A stretch of DNA of 64,000 bases from Paenibacillus piri (GCF_004354045.1 NZ_SMRT01000009.1:62001-126000), one strand, 5' to 3'; counted from the first letter of the stretch, positions 14,558 to 23,312 are shown. The notes: generated by a model not told the origin, from the sequence alone. Program-made: numbers and translations.

Positions 14558-15427
14558 CTACCTGCTGCAATCGTACGGATTGTTCGACTGGTCCTGGCGG
14601 TAATCGGAAGGGGAGCGGCCGAACCATTTTCGAAACTGCTTGGAAAAGTAGAGAGGGTCGCTGAATCCGACGGACGACGCGACCTGCTCGATCGTCAACG
14701 TTTCCTGCAGCAGCAGCTTCGCGCGCTCCATCCGGATTTTCAGCAGGAAATTCATCGGCGACATGCCGGTATGCTGTTTAAACATTTTCGAAAGATGGGT
14801 GCGATGATAGCCTAAGCTTTGCGCCATCTGTTCGATCGAAATCGGCTGATGGTACTGCAGGGTAAGCCAGCGGATCGCCTGCTCGACCTGCTGCTGGATT
14901 CCGCTGGATTGTTCCACGGGCACGTCCGTCTCGAGCCGCTGTGCCGCGTATTCGGCAAGCAGCAGCCGCAGATAGCCTTGGGACTGCATGTCGCAATGAG
15001 GCTGACGTCTATGCAGCGTAAGCTCCAGCTGGCGGAATAAGGCGTTCATTTTGCGGTACTGCTGCGTAGCATGGACAGGCTGCTGCTGCGATATGCCCAG
15101 CGCGTATAAATATTCGTCAGCGCGGGAGCCTTTAAACCCGACCCAGCGATAGCTCCACGGGTCCGTCTCGTCGGATTCGTAGCTGACTAATTCCCCGGGA
15201 AATATAAAGAAGCTGCCTCCGCGTTCCAAATGGTACTCATGCCCCATACAGCGGAATGTTCCGCGTCCTGCGACGATATAATGCACCAGGTAATAATCCA
15301 GCACCTGGGGGCCGACCTTGTGCAGCGGTCTCGTTTGCGAATTACCGCTGAACAGCACGGACAATTCGCCTTTGCCCGGCCGCGGGTTGAAAGCTACGGA
15401 ATGATGCGGTTCTGCCAATGAAAGCAC
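14558..15427 (-). CDS. AraC family transcriptional regulator
   Basis: 289 residues: an N-terminal cupin-like sugar-binding domain (about 35-120, with GRGTFRCMGHEYHLERGG) and a C-terminal pair of helix-turn-helix motifs (about 185-285; ISIEQMAQSLGYHRTHLSKMF and IEQVASSVGFSDPLYFSKQF). It diverges from the alpha-galactosidase gene melA and most likely activates it in response to an alpha-galactoside. Start may be GTG at 15427 or TTG at 15418, the latter with GAGG at good spacing. Confidence 0.88.
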   Translation of the reverse strand: MLSLAEPHHSVAFNPRPGKGELSVLFSGNSQTRPLHKVGPQVLDYYLVHYIVAGRGTFRCMGHEYHLERGGSFFIFPGELVSYESDETDPWSYRWVGFKGSRADEYLYALGISQQQPVHATQQYRKMNALFRQLELTLHRRQPHCDMQSQGYLRLLLAEYAAQRLETDVPVEQSSGIQQQVEQAIRWLTLQYHQPISIEQMAQSLGYHRTHLSKMFKQHTGMSPMNFLLKIRMERAKLLLQETLTIEQVASSVGFSDPLYFSKQFRKWFGRSPSDYRQDQSNNPYDCSR

Positions 15428-15820
15428 CTCGATTGTTGCAAATTGGATACGTTCATATTCGGTTCGTCGTGCAGTCCGATTATACCTGCATTTGCGGATC
15501 GGGATGGACTACATATGTCGAACGGTTGAGGAACAGGCTGTATCGATCGTACGTTCGTCTTTCGGCAATGGAAACATATGCCCGAAACGCCCGATTCGGT
15601 CGATTTATTCGGCTTTTATTGCGCTTACTCGTGATTATACCCGCCGATTCGACGGGATGCAACCCTGATTAAACATTTTTGAGGCAGCCATGTTTGATGA
15701 ATTAAACTACATTTGTCCATGGGAAAATGGTTTGTCTCCATATGCGTACCCGCTGCGAAGGAGTATAGTGAAGATAAGCTTTTTGCAGTTCAATTTATAG
15801 GATTGGGGAGGCAAGATTAA
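15428..15820. promoter_or_regulatory. Divergent araC-type/melA control region
   Basis: This 393-base gap holds no coding frame with a ribosome binding site. A -10-like TATAGT lies at 15760-15765 before melA but no good -35 is placed 17 bases upstream, as expected for an AraC-activated promoter. I could not define the operator half-sites by eye. Confidence 0.4.
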
Positions 15821-17119
15821 ATGTCTAAAATTACGTTCCTGGGTGCGGGCAGCACCGTATTCGCCAAAAATGTGTTGGGCGACTGCATGATGACGGCATC
15901 GTTGCAAGGCTTCGAACTGGCATTGTTCGATATTAATCTGGAGCGGCTTAAAGATTCGGAAAACATGCTGAACAATTTGAAGCTATCCTCGGGCAGTACC
16001 TGCGTAGTGAAAGCGTATACGGACCGCAAGGAAGCGCTGCGCGGCGCCAAATATGTCGTAAACGCGATTCAAGTGGGCGGCTACGATCCGTGTACGATTA
16101 CCGATTTTGAAATTCCGAAAAAATACGGCCTGCGTCAGACGATAGCGGATACGCTCGGTATCGGGGGGATTTTCCGCAATTTGCGCACGATCCCGGTTAT
16201 GCTTGATTTTGCAAAAGATATTCAAGAGGTATGTCCGGACGCATGGTTTCTGAACTACACGAATCCGATGGCGGTATTGACCAATGCGATGACGACCTAT
16301 GGAGGCGTTAAGACGGTAGGCTTGTGCCACAGCGTACAAACGTGCATGCCGAGCCTGTTCAAAGCGTTGGAGATGGAAACCGAAGGCATCCAGACGAAAA
16401 TTGCCGGCATCAATCATATGGCCTGGCTGCTTGAGGCCAAGAAGGACGGCGTCGATTTGTATCCGGAAATCAAGCGCCGTGCACGCGAGAAGCAAAAAGA
16501 GCAGCACAAGGATATGGTCCGCTACGAAATGATGTTCCGCTTCGGCTATTATGTGACGGAATCCTCCGAGCATAACGCCGAATATCATCCTTACTTTATT
16601 AAGCGGAATTACCCGGAGCTGATCGAACGGTTCAATATCCCGCTTGACGAATATCCGCGCCGCTGCATTCGTCAAATCGAAAGATGGAGCACGATGCGGG
16701 AAGAACTCGTAAACAACAAAAATTTGGAGCATGTCCGTTCCCACGAATACGCCTCCTTTATGTTCGAAGCGATGGAGACGAACGTTCCGTTCAAAATCGG
16801 CGGCAACGTGATGAACACGGGCTTGATCACCAATCTTCCGAAGGAAGCTTGCGTCGAGGTGCCATGTCTTGTTGATTCCAGCGGCATCACACCGACGTAT
16901 GTCGGCGACCTGCCGCCGCAGCTTGCGGCGTTGAACCGGACCAACATCAATACCCAGCTGCTGACGCTGGAAGCGGCCATTACCGGCAAGAAAGAGCATA
17001 TTTATCATGCGGCTCTGCTTGACCCGCATACGGCTGCCGAGCTTTCCATCGACGATATCGTGGCGATGTGCGACGATTTGATCGAAGCCCACGGCGATTG
17101 GCTGCCTAAATTCGTTTAA
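15821..17119 (+). CDS. melA: Alpha-galactosidase / 6-phospho-independent GH4 family hydrolase
   Basis: 432 residues, typical of GH4 enzymes. Residues 3-14 form the NAD-binding ITFLGAGSTVFA; NYTNPMAVLT, the metal-ligand Cys in GLCHSVQ and the His in GINHMAW follow. GH4 alpha-galactosidases need NAD and manganese and act by redox-assisted elimination in the cytoplasm on melibiose-type sugars. GGGGAGG precedes the ATG. No sugar transporter adjoins it, so uptake must be encoded elsewhere. Specificity between galactosides and glucosides cannot be fixed from sequence alone. Confidence 0.88.
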   Translation: MSKITFLGAGSTVFAKNVLGDCMMTASLQGFELALFDINLERLKDSENMLNNLKLSSGSTCVVKAYTDRKEALRGAKYVVNAIQVGGYDPCTITDFEIPKKYGLRQTIADTLGIGGIFRNLRTIPVMLDFAKDIQEVCPDAWFLNYTNPMAVLTNAMTTYGGVKTVGLCHSVQTCMPSLFKALEMETEGIQTKIAGINHMAWLLEAKKDGVDLYPEIKRRAREKQKEQHKDMVRYEMMFRFGYYVTESSEHNAEYHPYFIKRNYPELIERFNIPLDEYPRRCIRQIERWSTMREELVNNKNLEHVRSHEYASFMFEAMETNVPFKIGGNVMNTGLITNLPKEACVEVPCLVDSSGITPTYVGDLPPQLAALNRTNINTQLLTLEAAITGKKEHIYHAALLDPHTAAELSIDDIVAMCDDLIEAHGDWLPKFV

Positions 17120-17216
17120 TCGCTGCGCTTGTCTCGCTAGGATAAACGACCGCCGTCTTCAAGGACGGTCGCGTTTGTCAGAGTTGCGCGAAGCAAAGAA
17201 TAAATGCTTTACAACA

Positions 17217-17260
17217 ACAAAAGCTTCTGCCGGCCGGTTCAGGCCGTCAGAAGCTTTTGT
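17217..17260 (+). terminator. Terminator downstream of melA
   Basis: ACAAAAGCTTCTG and CAGAAGCTTTTGT form a 13-base perfect stem followed by CGTTTT. A weaker hairpin GACCGCCGTC/GACGGTC lies closer to the stop, at 17148-17171. Confidence 0.65.
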
Positions 17261-17329
17261 CGTTTTGCTGACATCCGAACCGTCAGTTTGCCGTAATTGA
17301 GATATCATGGAGCGAAAAGCCGGATTCGA

Positions 17330-17358
17330 TTGCCACGGTCTGCACCTTTTGGTAAAAT
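17330..17358 (+). promoter_or_regulatory. Sigma-A promoter of the PdaA-like gene
   Basis: TTGCCA (17330-17335), 17-base spacer, TAAAAT (17353-17358), 38 bases before the start codon. Confidence 0.6.
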
Positions 17359-17396
17359 ATACACGAACATCAATTCGTATTGGGGATGACAACAGC

Positions 17397-18467
17397 ATGA
17401 AATTATCGAAAATGACAGGAGCCGCTGCCGGGATAACGTTGGCGATAGGCCTGGCTGCCTTAACGTCGTGCTCCTCCGCGGCACCGGCGAACAGTCCGGC
17501 TGCCGCTGCCGAATCGTCCCGGTCCGCCGAGAAGAGCGCGCCTGAAGCGACGAAACCCACAGCGCCCGAAGCAAGCACTGCGCCTCATGAGCCTGCCGCT
17601 TCACCCGCTGCGAAGCCGGTCGATCCGCCGCCGGTGCCTGTCAAGGACGATGCGCCGCAGAGCGACTCCAGCCAAGCAGCAAATAGTCCGGCTGCACAAG
17701 GAGCAGCGGCGACCGCCACCTCCGCCACCTATAAAGCTGACGGCTCGTCGGGCGCCAAAGACGCTGCGGCTAGCAGCCGCAAAGCGCTGTCCTGGTATTA
17801 CATGAAGCAGTCGAAGGGCAAGGTGCCGAATTTCCCGAATGAAACCAAGCAGTACACGGACCGCATGAAGGCTCTCTGGGTAGGCACCGGGAAAAAGGTC
17901 TATTTAACGATCGATACCGGCGGACCTCTCGGCGATATGGATTTGTTGGTAAAGTCGTTGAAGGATAACAACGCGAAGGCGAACTTTTTCATTGCCGGCT
18001 ACAATGTGAAGAAGGCGCCCGATTTTATCCGCACATTAGTCAAGGACGGACATCTGGTTGCCAATCATACGATGACGCATACCGACATGAATTTGCAGTC
18101 GGACGAGCAGGTGAAGAAGGAAATCAAGGATTACGAGCTGCTGTACAAAGAAGTGACCGGCAAAGACATCCAGCCTTATTTCCGTTTCCCGTACGGCCGA
18201 TATAATATGCATCTATTGAACATGGTGTCCGATATGGGATATACGTCCGTATTTTGGTCGACGGCGATGAAGGACTGGGAGCCGCGAAAAAACGGGGCGG
18301 AAGACCCGTATAACGATATTATGAACAATTTGCATGACGGCAATATTATATTGATGCACCAGGGCTCGCCGGAAAATATCGAAGCGCTGGACCGCATTAT
18401 TAAAGGAGTGCGCGAAGCGGGCTATGAATTTGCGCTGTTAACGGATATTAAGCCGCCAGCCCGTTAA
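17397..18467 (+). CDS. Polysaccharide deacetylase-family lipoprotein (PdaA-like)
   Basis: 356 residues. A lipoprotein signal ends in LTSC (Cys near residue 24), then a long low-complexity A/P/S-rich linker to about residue 140, then a NodB-fold domain. The metal-binding HTMTH, RFPYG and LMHQG motifs are present, and VFWSTAMKDWEP fits the PdaA branch that de-acetylates muramic acid for cortex delta-lactam. The first motif reads TIDTGG where TFDDG or TFDNG is usual, so the catalytic second Asp is missing and activity is uncertain. Surface-exposed wall protein by inference. Confidence 0.82.
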   Translation: MKLSKMTGAAAGITLAIGLAALTSCSSAAPANSPAAAAESSRSAEKSAPEATKPTAPEASTAPHEPAASPAAKPVDPPPVPVKDDAPQSDSSQAANSPAAQGAAATATSATYKADGSSGAKDAAASSRKALSWYYMKQSKGKVPNFPNETKQYTDRMKALWVGTGKKVYLTIDTGGPLGDMDLLVKSLKDNNAKANFFIAGYNVKKAPDFIRTLVKDGHLVANHTMTHTDMNLQSDEQVKKEIKDYELLYKEVTGKDIQPYFRFPYGRYNMHLLNMVSDMGYTSVFWSTAMKDWEPRKNGAEDPYNDIMNNLHDGNIILMHQGSPENIEALDRIIKGVREAGYEFALLTDIKPPAR

Positions 18468-18693
18468 AAAAGAGCCGGCTGCAGCTTGCTCGCGCCGAAT
18501 ATGTCGACAACCGGCGATTCGGCAAGACAAGCAGCATGACAACGCGCCACCCATCTGGTATGATGAAATGATGCTTGGACTTCGCCTCGTTTCAGGTACC
18601 TTTCATTGTCTACCATCATACCTTAATAGAGGCTTTATAGTAACGATTGAAGCAGCTTTTCATTAATTTACAGGCAGAAGGAAGCGAAAACTT

Positions 18694-19503
18694 GTGCAGC
18701 AAGCGATAGCTATATTGGATTCCGGAGTTGGCGGGCTTACTGTGGCCAAAGAGGTTATGAGACAGCTCCCGCAGGAAAAAATTATTTATTTCGGCGATAC
18801 AGCACGCGCCCCCTATGGTCCAAGAGAGCCTTATGAAGTCATTCAATTTACACATCAAATTGTCGATTATTTGCTGCAGTTTCAACCGAAGATGGTCGTC
18901 ATCGCTTGCAATACGGCAACGGCGGTCGCACTTGACGAAATCCGCGCCCGGTTGTCCATCCCCGTCGTCGGCGTGATCCATCCGGGCGCCCGGGCTGCGA
19001 TCAAATCAACACGCAATGGCATCGTCGGCGTCATCGGAACGGAAGGCACGATCCGAAGCGGCGCCTACGAGCTTGCGCTGCGCCAAATATCGCCCTCCAT
19101 TCACGTGGTGAGCCAGTCCTGCCCTTCGCTCGTTCCGTTGGTAGAGAAAGGCTTGTTTCGATCCGAGGATACGTTGGAAGTCGTCGAGCAATCGCTGCGG
19201 GATTTGTCCAGACTGCCGCTGGATTGCTTGATTCTAGGCTGTACGCACTACCCCTTTTTGACTGACGCGATTTCGCAGGTTATGGGCCCGAGAGTCACCT
19301 TGATCAGCTCTGCCGACGAAACCGCGAGGGAAATCAGCACTATCCTGTACCATAAAGGAATGCTGGCAACGTCGAACCGGGTTCCGGTGCACCAGTTTTT
19401 TTGCAGCGGCGATCCGTTCCTGTTTAAGCAAATAGCGCAATCGTGGCTTAATGAGGAGACGAGAGTAACGCCGGTAGTTTGGCAGGTTCCTCACATTATT
19501 TGA
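18694..19503 (+). CDS. murI: Glutamate racemase
   Basis: 269 residues. Both catalytic cysteines are present, in ACNTAT (Cys72) and GCTHYP (Cys183), with DSGVGGLTV at residues 9-17 and YFGDTARAPYG. It interconverts L- and D-glutamate to supply D-Glu for peptidoglycan in the cytoplasm. Start is GTG at 18694 with AAGGAAG upstream. A strong terminator follows. Confidence 0.94.
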   Translation: MQQAIAILDSGVGGLTVAKEVMRQLPQEKIIYFGDTARAPYGPREPYEVIQFTHQIVDYLLQFQPKMVVIACNTATAVALDEIRARLSIPVVGVIHPGARAAIKSTRNGIVGVIGTEGTIRSGAYELALRQISPSIHVVSQSCPSLVPLVEKGLFRSEDTLEVVEQSLRDLSRLPLDCLILGCTHYPFLTDAISQVMGPRVTLISSADETAREISTILYHKGMLATSNRVPVHQFFCSGDPFLFKQIAQSWLNEETRVTPVVWQVPHII

Positions 19504-19521
19504 TATGTATGTTACGGTCAG

Positions 19522-19558
19522 GACGACCTTAAGGGTAAAAACTTAAGGTCGTCTTTTT
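19522..19558 (+). terminator. Terminator of murI
   Basis: GACGACCTTAAG and CTTAAGGTCGTC form a perfect 12-base stem with an 8-base loop and five T. Confidence 0.9.
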
Positions 19559-19574
19559 GTGTGCCTGGACTGAG

Positions 19575-19608
19575 ATGACAGAAGTCATATAAAACGGATG
19601 ACATTCAT
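19575..19608. promoter_or_regulatory. Operator-like palindrome plus half repeat before an operon scar
   Basis: ATGACAGAAGTCAT (19575-19588) is a palindrome, ATGAC-N4-GTCAT; ATGACATTCAT follows with a 23-base period (19598-19608). Such sites suit NarL/DesR-type response regulators, fitting the response regulator remnant just downstream. Confidence 0.45.
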
Positions 19609-19674
19609 GAATACCGGATACATACCGAAAACAGTAAGCTAAGAGCATGAAATCGACGAGAGGCGAGCACAACG

Positions 19675-19816
19675 ATGAAACCTGTTATTCAGTTGGAGCA
19701 TTTTTTTATCGGGCGGCACGGTACGCAATTATGTGTCGAAGATTATCCAAAAGCTGGAGGCTAAAAACCGGATCGAAGCGATCGGTATCGCGGAAAAAAA
19801 CGGATGGCTGGGTTGA
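19675..19816 (+). pseudogene. Deletion scar joining an ABC-ATPase start to a NarL-type regulator end
   Basis: From 19675, with an AGAGG site before it, the frame reads MKPVIQLEHFF, the usual opening of an ABC transporter ATPase, then turns to unrelated sequence. From 19709 a second frame reads SGGTVRNYVSKIIQKLEA and ends KNGWLG-stop: the C-terminal GerE-type helix-turn-helix of a NarL/DesR response regulator. The junction near 19700-19708 looks like a deletion that removed most of an ATPase-permease-kinase-regulator operon. Confidence 0.6.
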
Positions 19817-19962
19817 TCCAAAACCGGGCACCGCAGCCGATTATCCTTGGATATAAACGCGGAAAGAGCGGCCGGAACGTCATGAAAGCAGGTCGTCCGG
19901 GCATACATATAAGCTACCAGACTGCTGCGGCGCCGCCGCAGGACATGAAGGGAGTTTAATGG

Positions 19963-21165
19963 ATGGCTATTTCCTACATTGTGCAAAATAATGATACGCT
20001 GTTTCGCATTGCCCGCCGTTTCGGTACGAATGTGACGGCTTTGTACAGCGCGAACCCGCAGCTGCGGGAGCGGCAATATGTTTATCCGGGGCAGGTGCTG
20101 CAAATCCCGGCCAGCTCAGCGCAGCAGTATGTTATTCAACCGGGGGATACATTTCATCAAATCGCCCGGCGGCTGCAAATTTCGTTAAACGATTTAATTG
20201 CAGCCAATCCTTATACGGACCCGCAGCAATTGCAGGCCGGTCAAACGCTGGTCATTCCGCACAGCAGAGGCATGTCGGTCGTCAACACGAATAGCGAATA
20301 CGGCTATGAGGAAATGATGGAAGACATTCGTCTGCTCAAGCAGCGATATCCTTTTTTGCAGGTAAGCACAATCGGAACCTCGGTGCTGGGAAGGAGCATT
20401 CCCGCCATTCGATTGGGCAGCGGACCTAAAGAGATTCATTACAACGGCGCTTTTCACGCCAACGAATGGATCACGTCCCAACTGCTGATGAAGTTTATCG
20501 AGGATTACGCGGAGGCTTACCAATCGGGTCAGCCGCTGCGCGGCAAAGATGTGCGGAAGCTGTACGAGCAGACGTCGCTATGGATCGTCCCCATGGTCGA
20601 TCCCGATGGGGTAGAGCTGGTGCTCAAAGGAGCTTCGCCGGAAAATCCGTATTATGAGCAGCTGATCGAATGGAACTTCGGATCGCATGATTTCACGGGT
20701 TGGAAGGCTAATATCCGCGGCGTCGATCTGAACGACCAGTTCCCGGCAGGCTGGGAAATTGAACGGGAGCGGAGGGAAGCAGCGGGACCCGGACCCAGGG
20801 ATTATACGGGAACAGCCCCGCTCAGCGAGCCTGAAGCCAAGGCAATGGCTGATTTTACAAGAGCGCATAATTTTCGGCTGGTCATTGCTTTTCATACGCA
20901 GGGACAGGAAATATATTGGAACTACCGCGATCTGGAACCGGAGGACGCGGAATCGATAGCCGATCGGCTGGCCAAAGTGAGCCGGTATCGCGCGGTTAAG
21001 CTGCAGAACAGCGATGCGGGCTACAAGGATTGGTTCATTCAAGAGTTCCGGCGGCCGGGCTTTACGGTTGAAGCCGGTTTTGGGGTCAATCCGCTGCCGC
21101 AGAGTCAATTCCGCAGCATGTACGATGAGGTCGTGGCGATCATGCTGGAAGCGTTGATCCTTTAG
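19963..21165 (+). CDS. LysM-containing M14 family peptidase (gamma-D-glutamyl-diaminopimelate endopeptidase type)
   Basis: 400 residues: two LysM wall-binding repeats (about 3-48 and 53-98, e.g. YVIQPGDTFHQIARRL) and a zinc carboxypeptidase domain (about 110-400). Zinc ligands are seen in GAFHANEW and in AFHTQGQEI, and the catalytic Glu in FTVEAGFG. The arrangement matches the peptidase I of Lysinibacillus sphaericus and B. subtilis YqgT-like proteins that cut spore or cell-wall peptides. There is no signal peptide; action in the sporangium or after lysis is possible. AAGGGAG precedes the ATG. Confidence 0.88.
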   Translation: MAISYIVQNNDTLFRIARRFGTNVTALYSANPQLRERQYVYPGQVLQIPASSAQQYVIQPGDTFHQIARRLQISLNDLIAANPYTDPQQLQAGQTLVIPHSRGMSVVNTNSEYGYEEMMEDIRLLKQRYPFLQVSTIGTSVLGRSIPAIRLGSGPKEIHYNGAFHANEWITSQLLMKFIEDYAEAYQSGQPLRGKDVRKLYEQTSLWIVPMVDPDGVELVLKGASPENPYYEQLIEWNFGSHDFTGWKANIRGVDLNDQFPAGWEIERERREAAGPGPRDYTGTAPLSEPEAKAMADFTRAHNFRLVIAFHTQGQEIYWNYRDLEPEDAESIADRLAKVSRYRAVKLQNSDAGYKDWFIQEFRRPGFTVEAGFGVNPLPQSQFRSMYDEVVAIMLEALIL

Positions 21166-21208
21166 AGAAGCGGCTGTCATTCAAGACAGCCCGGAAGGGG
21201 ACATTGAT

Positions 21209-21466
21209 ATGTGGAAGCGTTTAATCTCATTCCGTTACTGGGGCCATGTGTTCCGGCGTATCGGACCGCTGCTGTTATCCGACAAAGTGCCCCTTTGGGA
21301 AAAGCTGATGTTTGCGGTGCCCGCCGTCGTCTACTGCGTCATTCCTGATGTGATGCCGTTTATTCCTGTCGACGATATTGCGGTCACATTGTTTTTGATG
21401 AACTTTTTTACACAGCGGGCGGAACGGAAATATTTGAAGGAAGCGTCTGCGGCGACTACGACATGA
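21209..21466 (+). CDS. Short DUF1232 (YkvA-like) membrane protein
   Basis: 85 residues with the DUF1232 pattern LSDKVPLWEKLMFAVPAVVY and IPDVMPFIPVDDIAV, about two membrane segments. Function unknown. It follows the M14 peptidase gene by 43 bases with its own GAAGGGG site, likely same transcript. Confidence 0.72.
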   Translation: MWKRLISFRYWGHVFRRIGPLLLSDKVPLWEKLMFAVPAVVYCVIPDVMPFIPVDDIAVTLFLMNFFTQRAERKYLKEASAATTT

Positions 21467-21479
21467 AGGGTGCGCATGC

Positions 21480-21770
21480 TGAAGCCGTGCCCCCACCGTC
21501 TCGTTGAATCGGGGGAACACGGCTTCAATAGCAGTACTAATCGTCACCTGAGACTGTCGATTAATAGAGTTCCCGTCCTTTAGTCGACAGTCCCACCTGT
21601 CCCTTACGCGATCAAAATTCAAGAAGACAATGAACTAAGGCGCATCCTATGCCGTTCAGCGGTTTATCCGATTACGACTTTATCGGGTTAAGACCCAGCC
21701 TCTAAGGTGGGCCTTGAATCAGGTGGGGTGGAGTCCACATCTGATTCCCCGATGTTCAGCAAACCTGAAC
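21480..21770. other. Highly structured convergent intergenic region
   Basis: Five stems can be drawn: TGAAGCCGTG with CACGGCTTCA (21480-21537) enclosing CCCCC/GGGGG, GACTGTCGA with TCGACAGTC (about 21551-21591), GGGTTAAGACCC, GAATCAG with CTGATTC (about 21717-21748), and GTTCAGCAAACCTGAAC. The first hairpin and the following TTCAATAGC resemble the family 4 elements at 6285 and 6677. It has no coding frame I would accept and lies between two convergent genes, so it may be a non-coding RNA or an element end. Confidence 0.4.
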
Positions 21771-21774
21771 GAGA

Positions 21775-22854
21775 TCACTCGTCTTCCGGCCAACGGATCC
21801 AGCGCTGCAAATAGCCTTGCTCGTACAATGCTTTGACGGTAATAATCAGAACAGGCGATAAAATCAGCCCGGCTACGCCAAACAGCGATAAGGAAATGAT
21901 CATGAACGAAAGCATGGTAAAGGCGGATACGCCCAAAGAGTCGCCGGTAATTTTCGGCTCCATGATTTGCCTGACCAAAATGACGATGCCCAGCAGCACG
22001 GTCAGCCATACGGCAAGCACGGTTTGCCCGACAACGAACAAATAGATGATCCACGGAATAAACAGGGTGGATACGCCCAGCAGCGGCAGCACGTCGAAGA
22101 CGGCCGATAGCAATGCGACCGAGAACGAATTTTTGACACCGAGAACCATCAGAGCGAAAAAGACGACGCCAAAGGTGAGGCTGATCAGCTTTGCCTGCGC
22201 TTTAACATATCCGACGATGCCCTGCAGCACGTTTTCTTTCAGAAACGTAAACGCCGCCTTGAACGTTTTGGGCGTTTTTTCCTTGGCGACCCGTTTCCAG
22301 GTTTCGATTTCAATGCTGAGGAAGTATGCCAAAATAATCGCAATGACGAAGTTGACGACAAAGGTGGAGAAGCTGGTCAGCATGGTGAATGTGCCGGTCA
22401 GAAATTGCCCTGCGATTGCGGTCGCTTTTTGCGTAATTTGCGTCGTATACTCGGCTATTTTTTGCAGCACATCGTCGGGCAGCGCTTCAATCCGGCTGTG
22501 GAAAAAGGCGCTTTTGGAAATGAGCTGATTTTGTAAAATCGCCGAATACTCGGGCAGCTTGTCCTTCAGATTGAGGATCTGGCTGGTGAAAATAACGCCG
22601 ATTCCGGTCATAACCCCGAGAATCACCAGCACAAACACGACGGTCGAGATCGCGGAGGCCAAGCTTTTGGGCATTCCTCTTCTATGTAAAAAGCGGGCCA
22701 AAGGTTCAATTATCAAGTAAATGACGAACGCCAAAAAAATCGGCGTCGCGATCCCGTACAAATAGCTGAACAGCAGCATGAACAAGTATACGGTCAAAAT
22801 TAATAAAGCGATGTCAAATGCGGTTTTCCAATATTTCCTGTAAAAAACGATCAT
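21775..22854 (-). CDS. AI-2E family (PerM/YtvI-type) membrane transporter
   Basis: 359 residues with about eight membrane helices and the family pattern of a loop of some 90 residues between helices 3 and 4, then FPWIIYLFVVGQ-like and LLGIVILVRQIMEPKITG segments and a C-terminal GVAGLILSPVLIITVKAL. Members export small molecules or ions (AI-2 in E. coli TqsA, sodium/lithium in others); substrate cannot be told here. It ends in the structured spacer at 21480-21770. Confidence 0.87.
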   Translation of the reverse strand: MIVFYRKYWKTAFDIALLILTVYLFMLLFSYLYGIATPIFLAFVIYLIIEPLARFLHRRGMPKSLASAISTVVFVLVILGVMTGIGVIFTSQILNLKDKLPEYSAILQNQLISKSAFFHSRIEALPDDVLQKIAEYTTQITQKATAIAGQFLTGTFTMLTSFSTFVVNFVIAIILAYFLSIEIETWKRVAKEKTPKTFKAAFTFLKENVLQGIVGYVKAQAKLISLTFGVVFFALMVLGVKNSFSVALLSAVFDVLPLLGVSTLFIPWIIYLFVVGQTVLAVWLTVLLGIVILVRQIMEPKITGDSLGVSAFTMLSFMIISLSLFGVAGLILSPVLIITVKALYEQGYLQRWIRWPEDE

Positions 22855-22880
22855 GCACGCACCTCGTCACAAGGGGAATA

Positions 22881-23252
22881 TCAAGTCCATTTGGCGGACC
22901 AAAGTTTCATTTCCTTTAAAATTTGATGAAGGTCTTCCCCTTTGGGGGTTAACGTATATTCTACGGTGACGGGGACGGTCGGATAAGCAGTGCGCTCAAG
23001 CACGCCCTGTTCCTCCAGATGGCGAAGCGTTTCCGTAAGCGATTTGGGGCTGATCGCATTGATTTTCTTTTGCAGCTCGCCGAAACGCTTTGTTCCGCTG
23101 AACAACTCACGGAGCACGAGAAACGACCATTTGCCTCCGACGACGTCCAGCGTTCTTTCGATTGAGCACTCGATGTGAGTAGGCTGCTTGGGCACATAAT
23201 TTTTCTTTTCCATCTTCGTTTTTTTACTGCTTTCGCTTTCAAGTAAAGACAT
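22881..23252 (-). CDS. HxlR family winged-helix regulator
   Basis: 123 residues with the HxlR (DUF24) core IERTLDVVGGKWSFLVLRELF, RFGELQKKINAISPKSLTETLR and VEYTLTPKGEDL. These regulators often sense electrophiles or aldehydes through a cysteine; here one Cys lies in HIECSIERT, the usual place. It diverges from the epimerase gene at 23431, with an inverted repeat between them, so it likely controls that gene and itself. ATG at 23252 has AAAGGA upstream. Confidence 0.88.
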   Translation of the reverse strand: MSLLESESSKKTKMEKKNYVPKQPTHIECSIERTLDVVGGKWSFLVLRELFSGTKRFGELQKKINAISPKSLTETLRHLEEQGVLERTAYPTVPVTVEYTLTPKGEDLHQILKEMKLWSAKWT

Positions 23253-23285
23253 GTAAATCATCCTTTCCCATGATAGCTGATTACA

Positions 23286-23312
23286 TACAGGTAACTAGAT
23301 ATATTTCCTGTA
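23286..23312. promoter_or_regulatory. Inverted repeat operator between hxlR-type and epimerase genes
   Basis: TACAGGTAA and TTTCCTGTA form an imperfect inverted repeat (TACAGG-N15-CCTGTA) 34 bases from the hxlR-type start. Size and position fit HxlR-family operators. Confidence 0.5.

Noticed and set aside
15983-17092. Long open frame on the minus strand opposite melA
   Set aside because: It is antisense to a clear GH4 gene, has no ribosome site and its composition is that of a codon shadow.
21275-21622. Minus-strand open frame overlapping the DUF1232 gene and the structured spacer
   Set aside because: No start signal or family match; the sequence is explained by hairpins and by the antisense of the DUF1232 gene.
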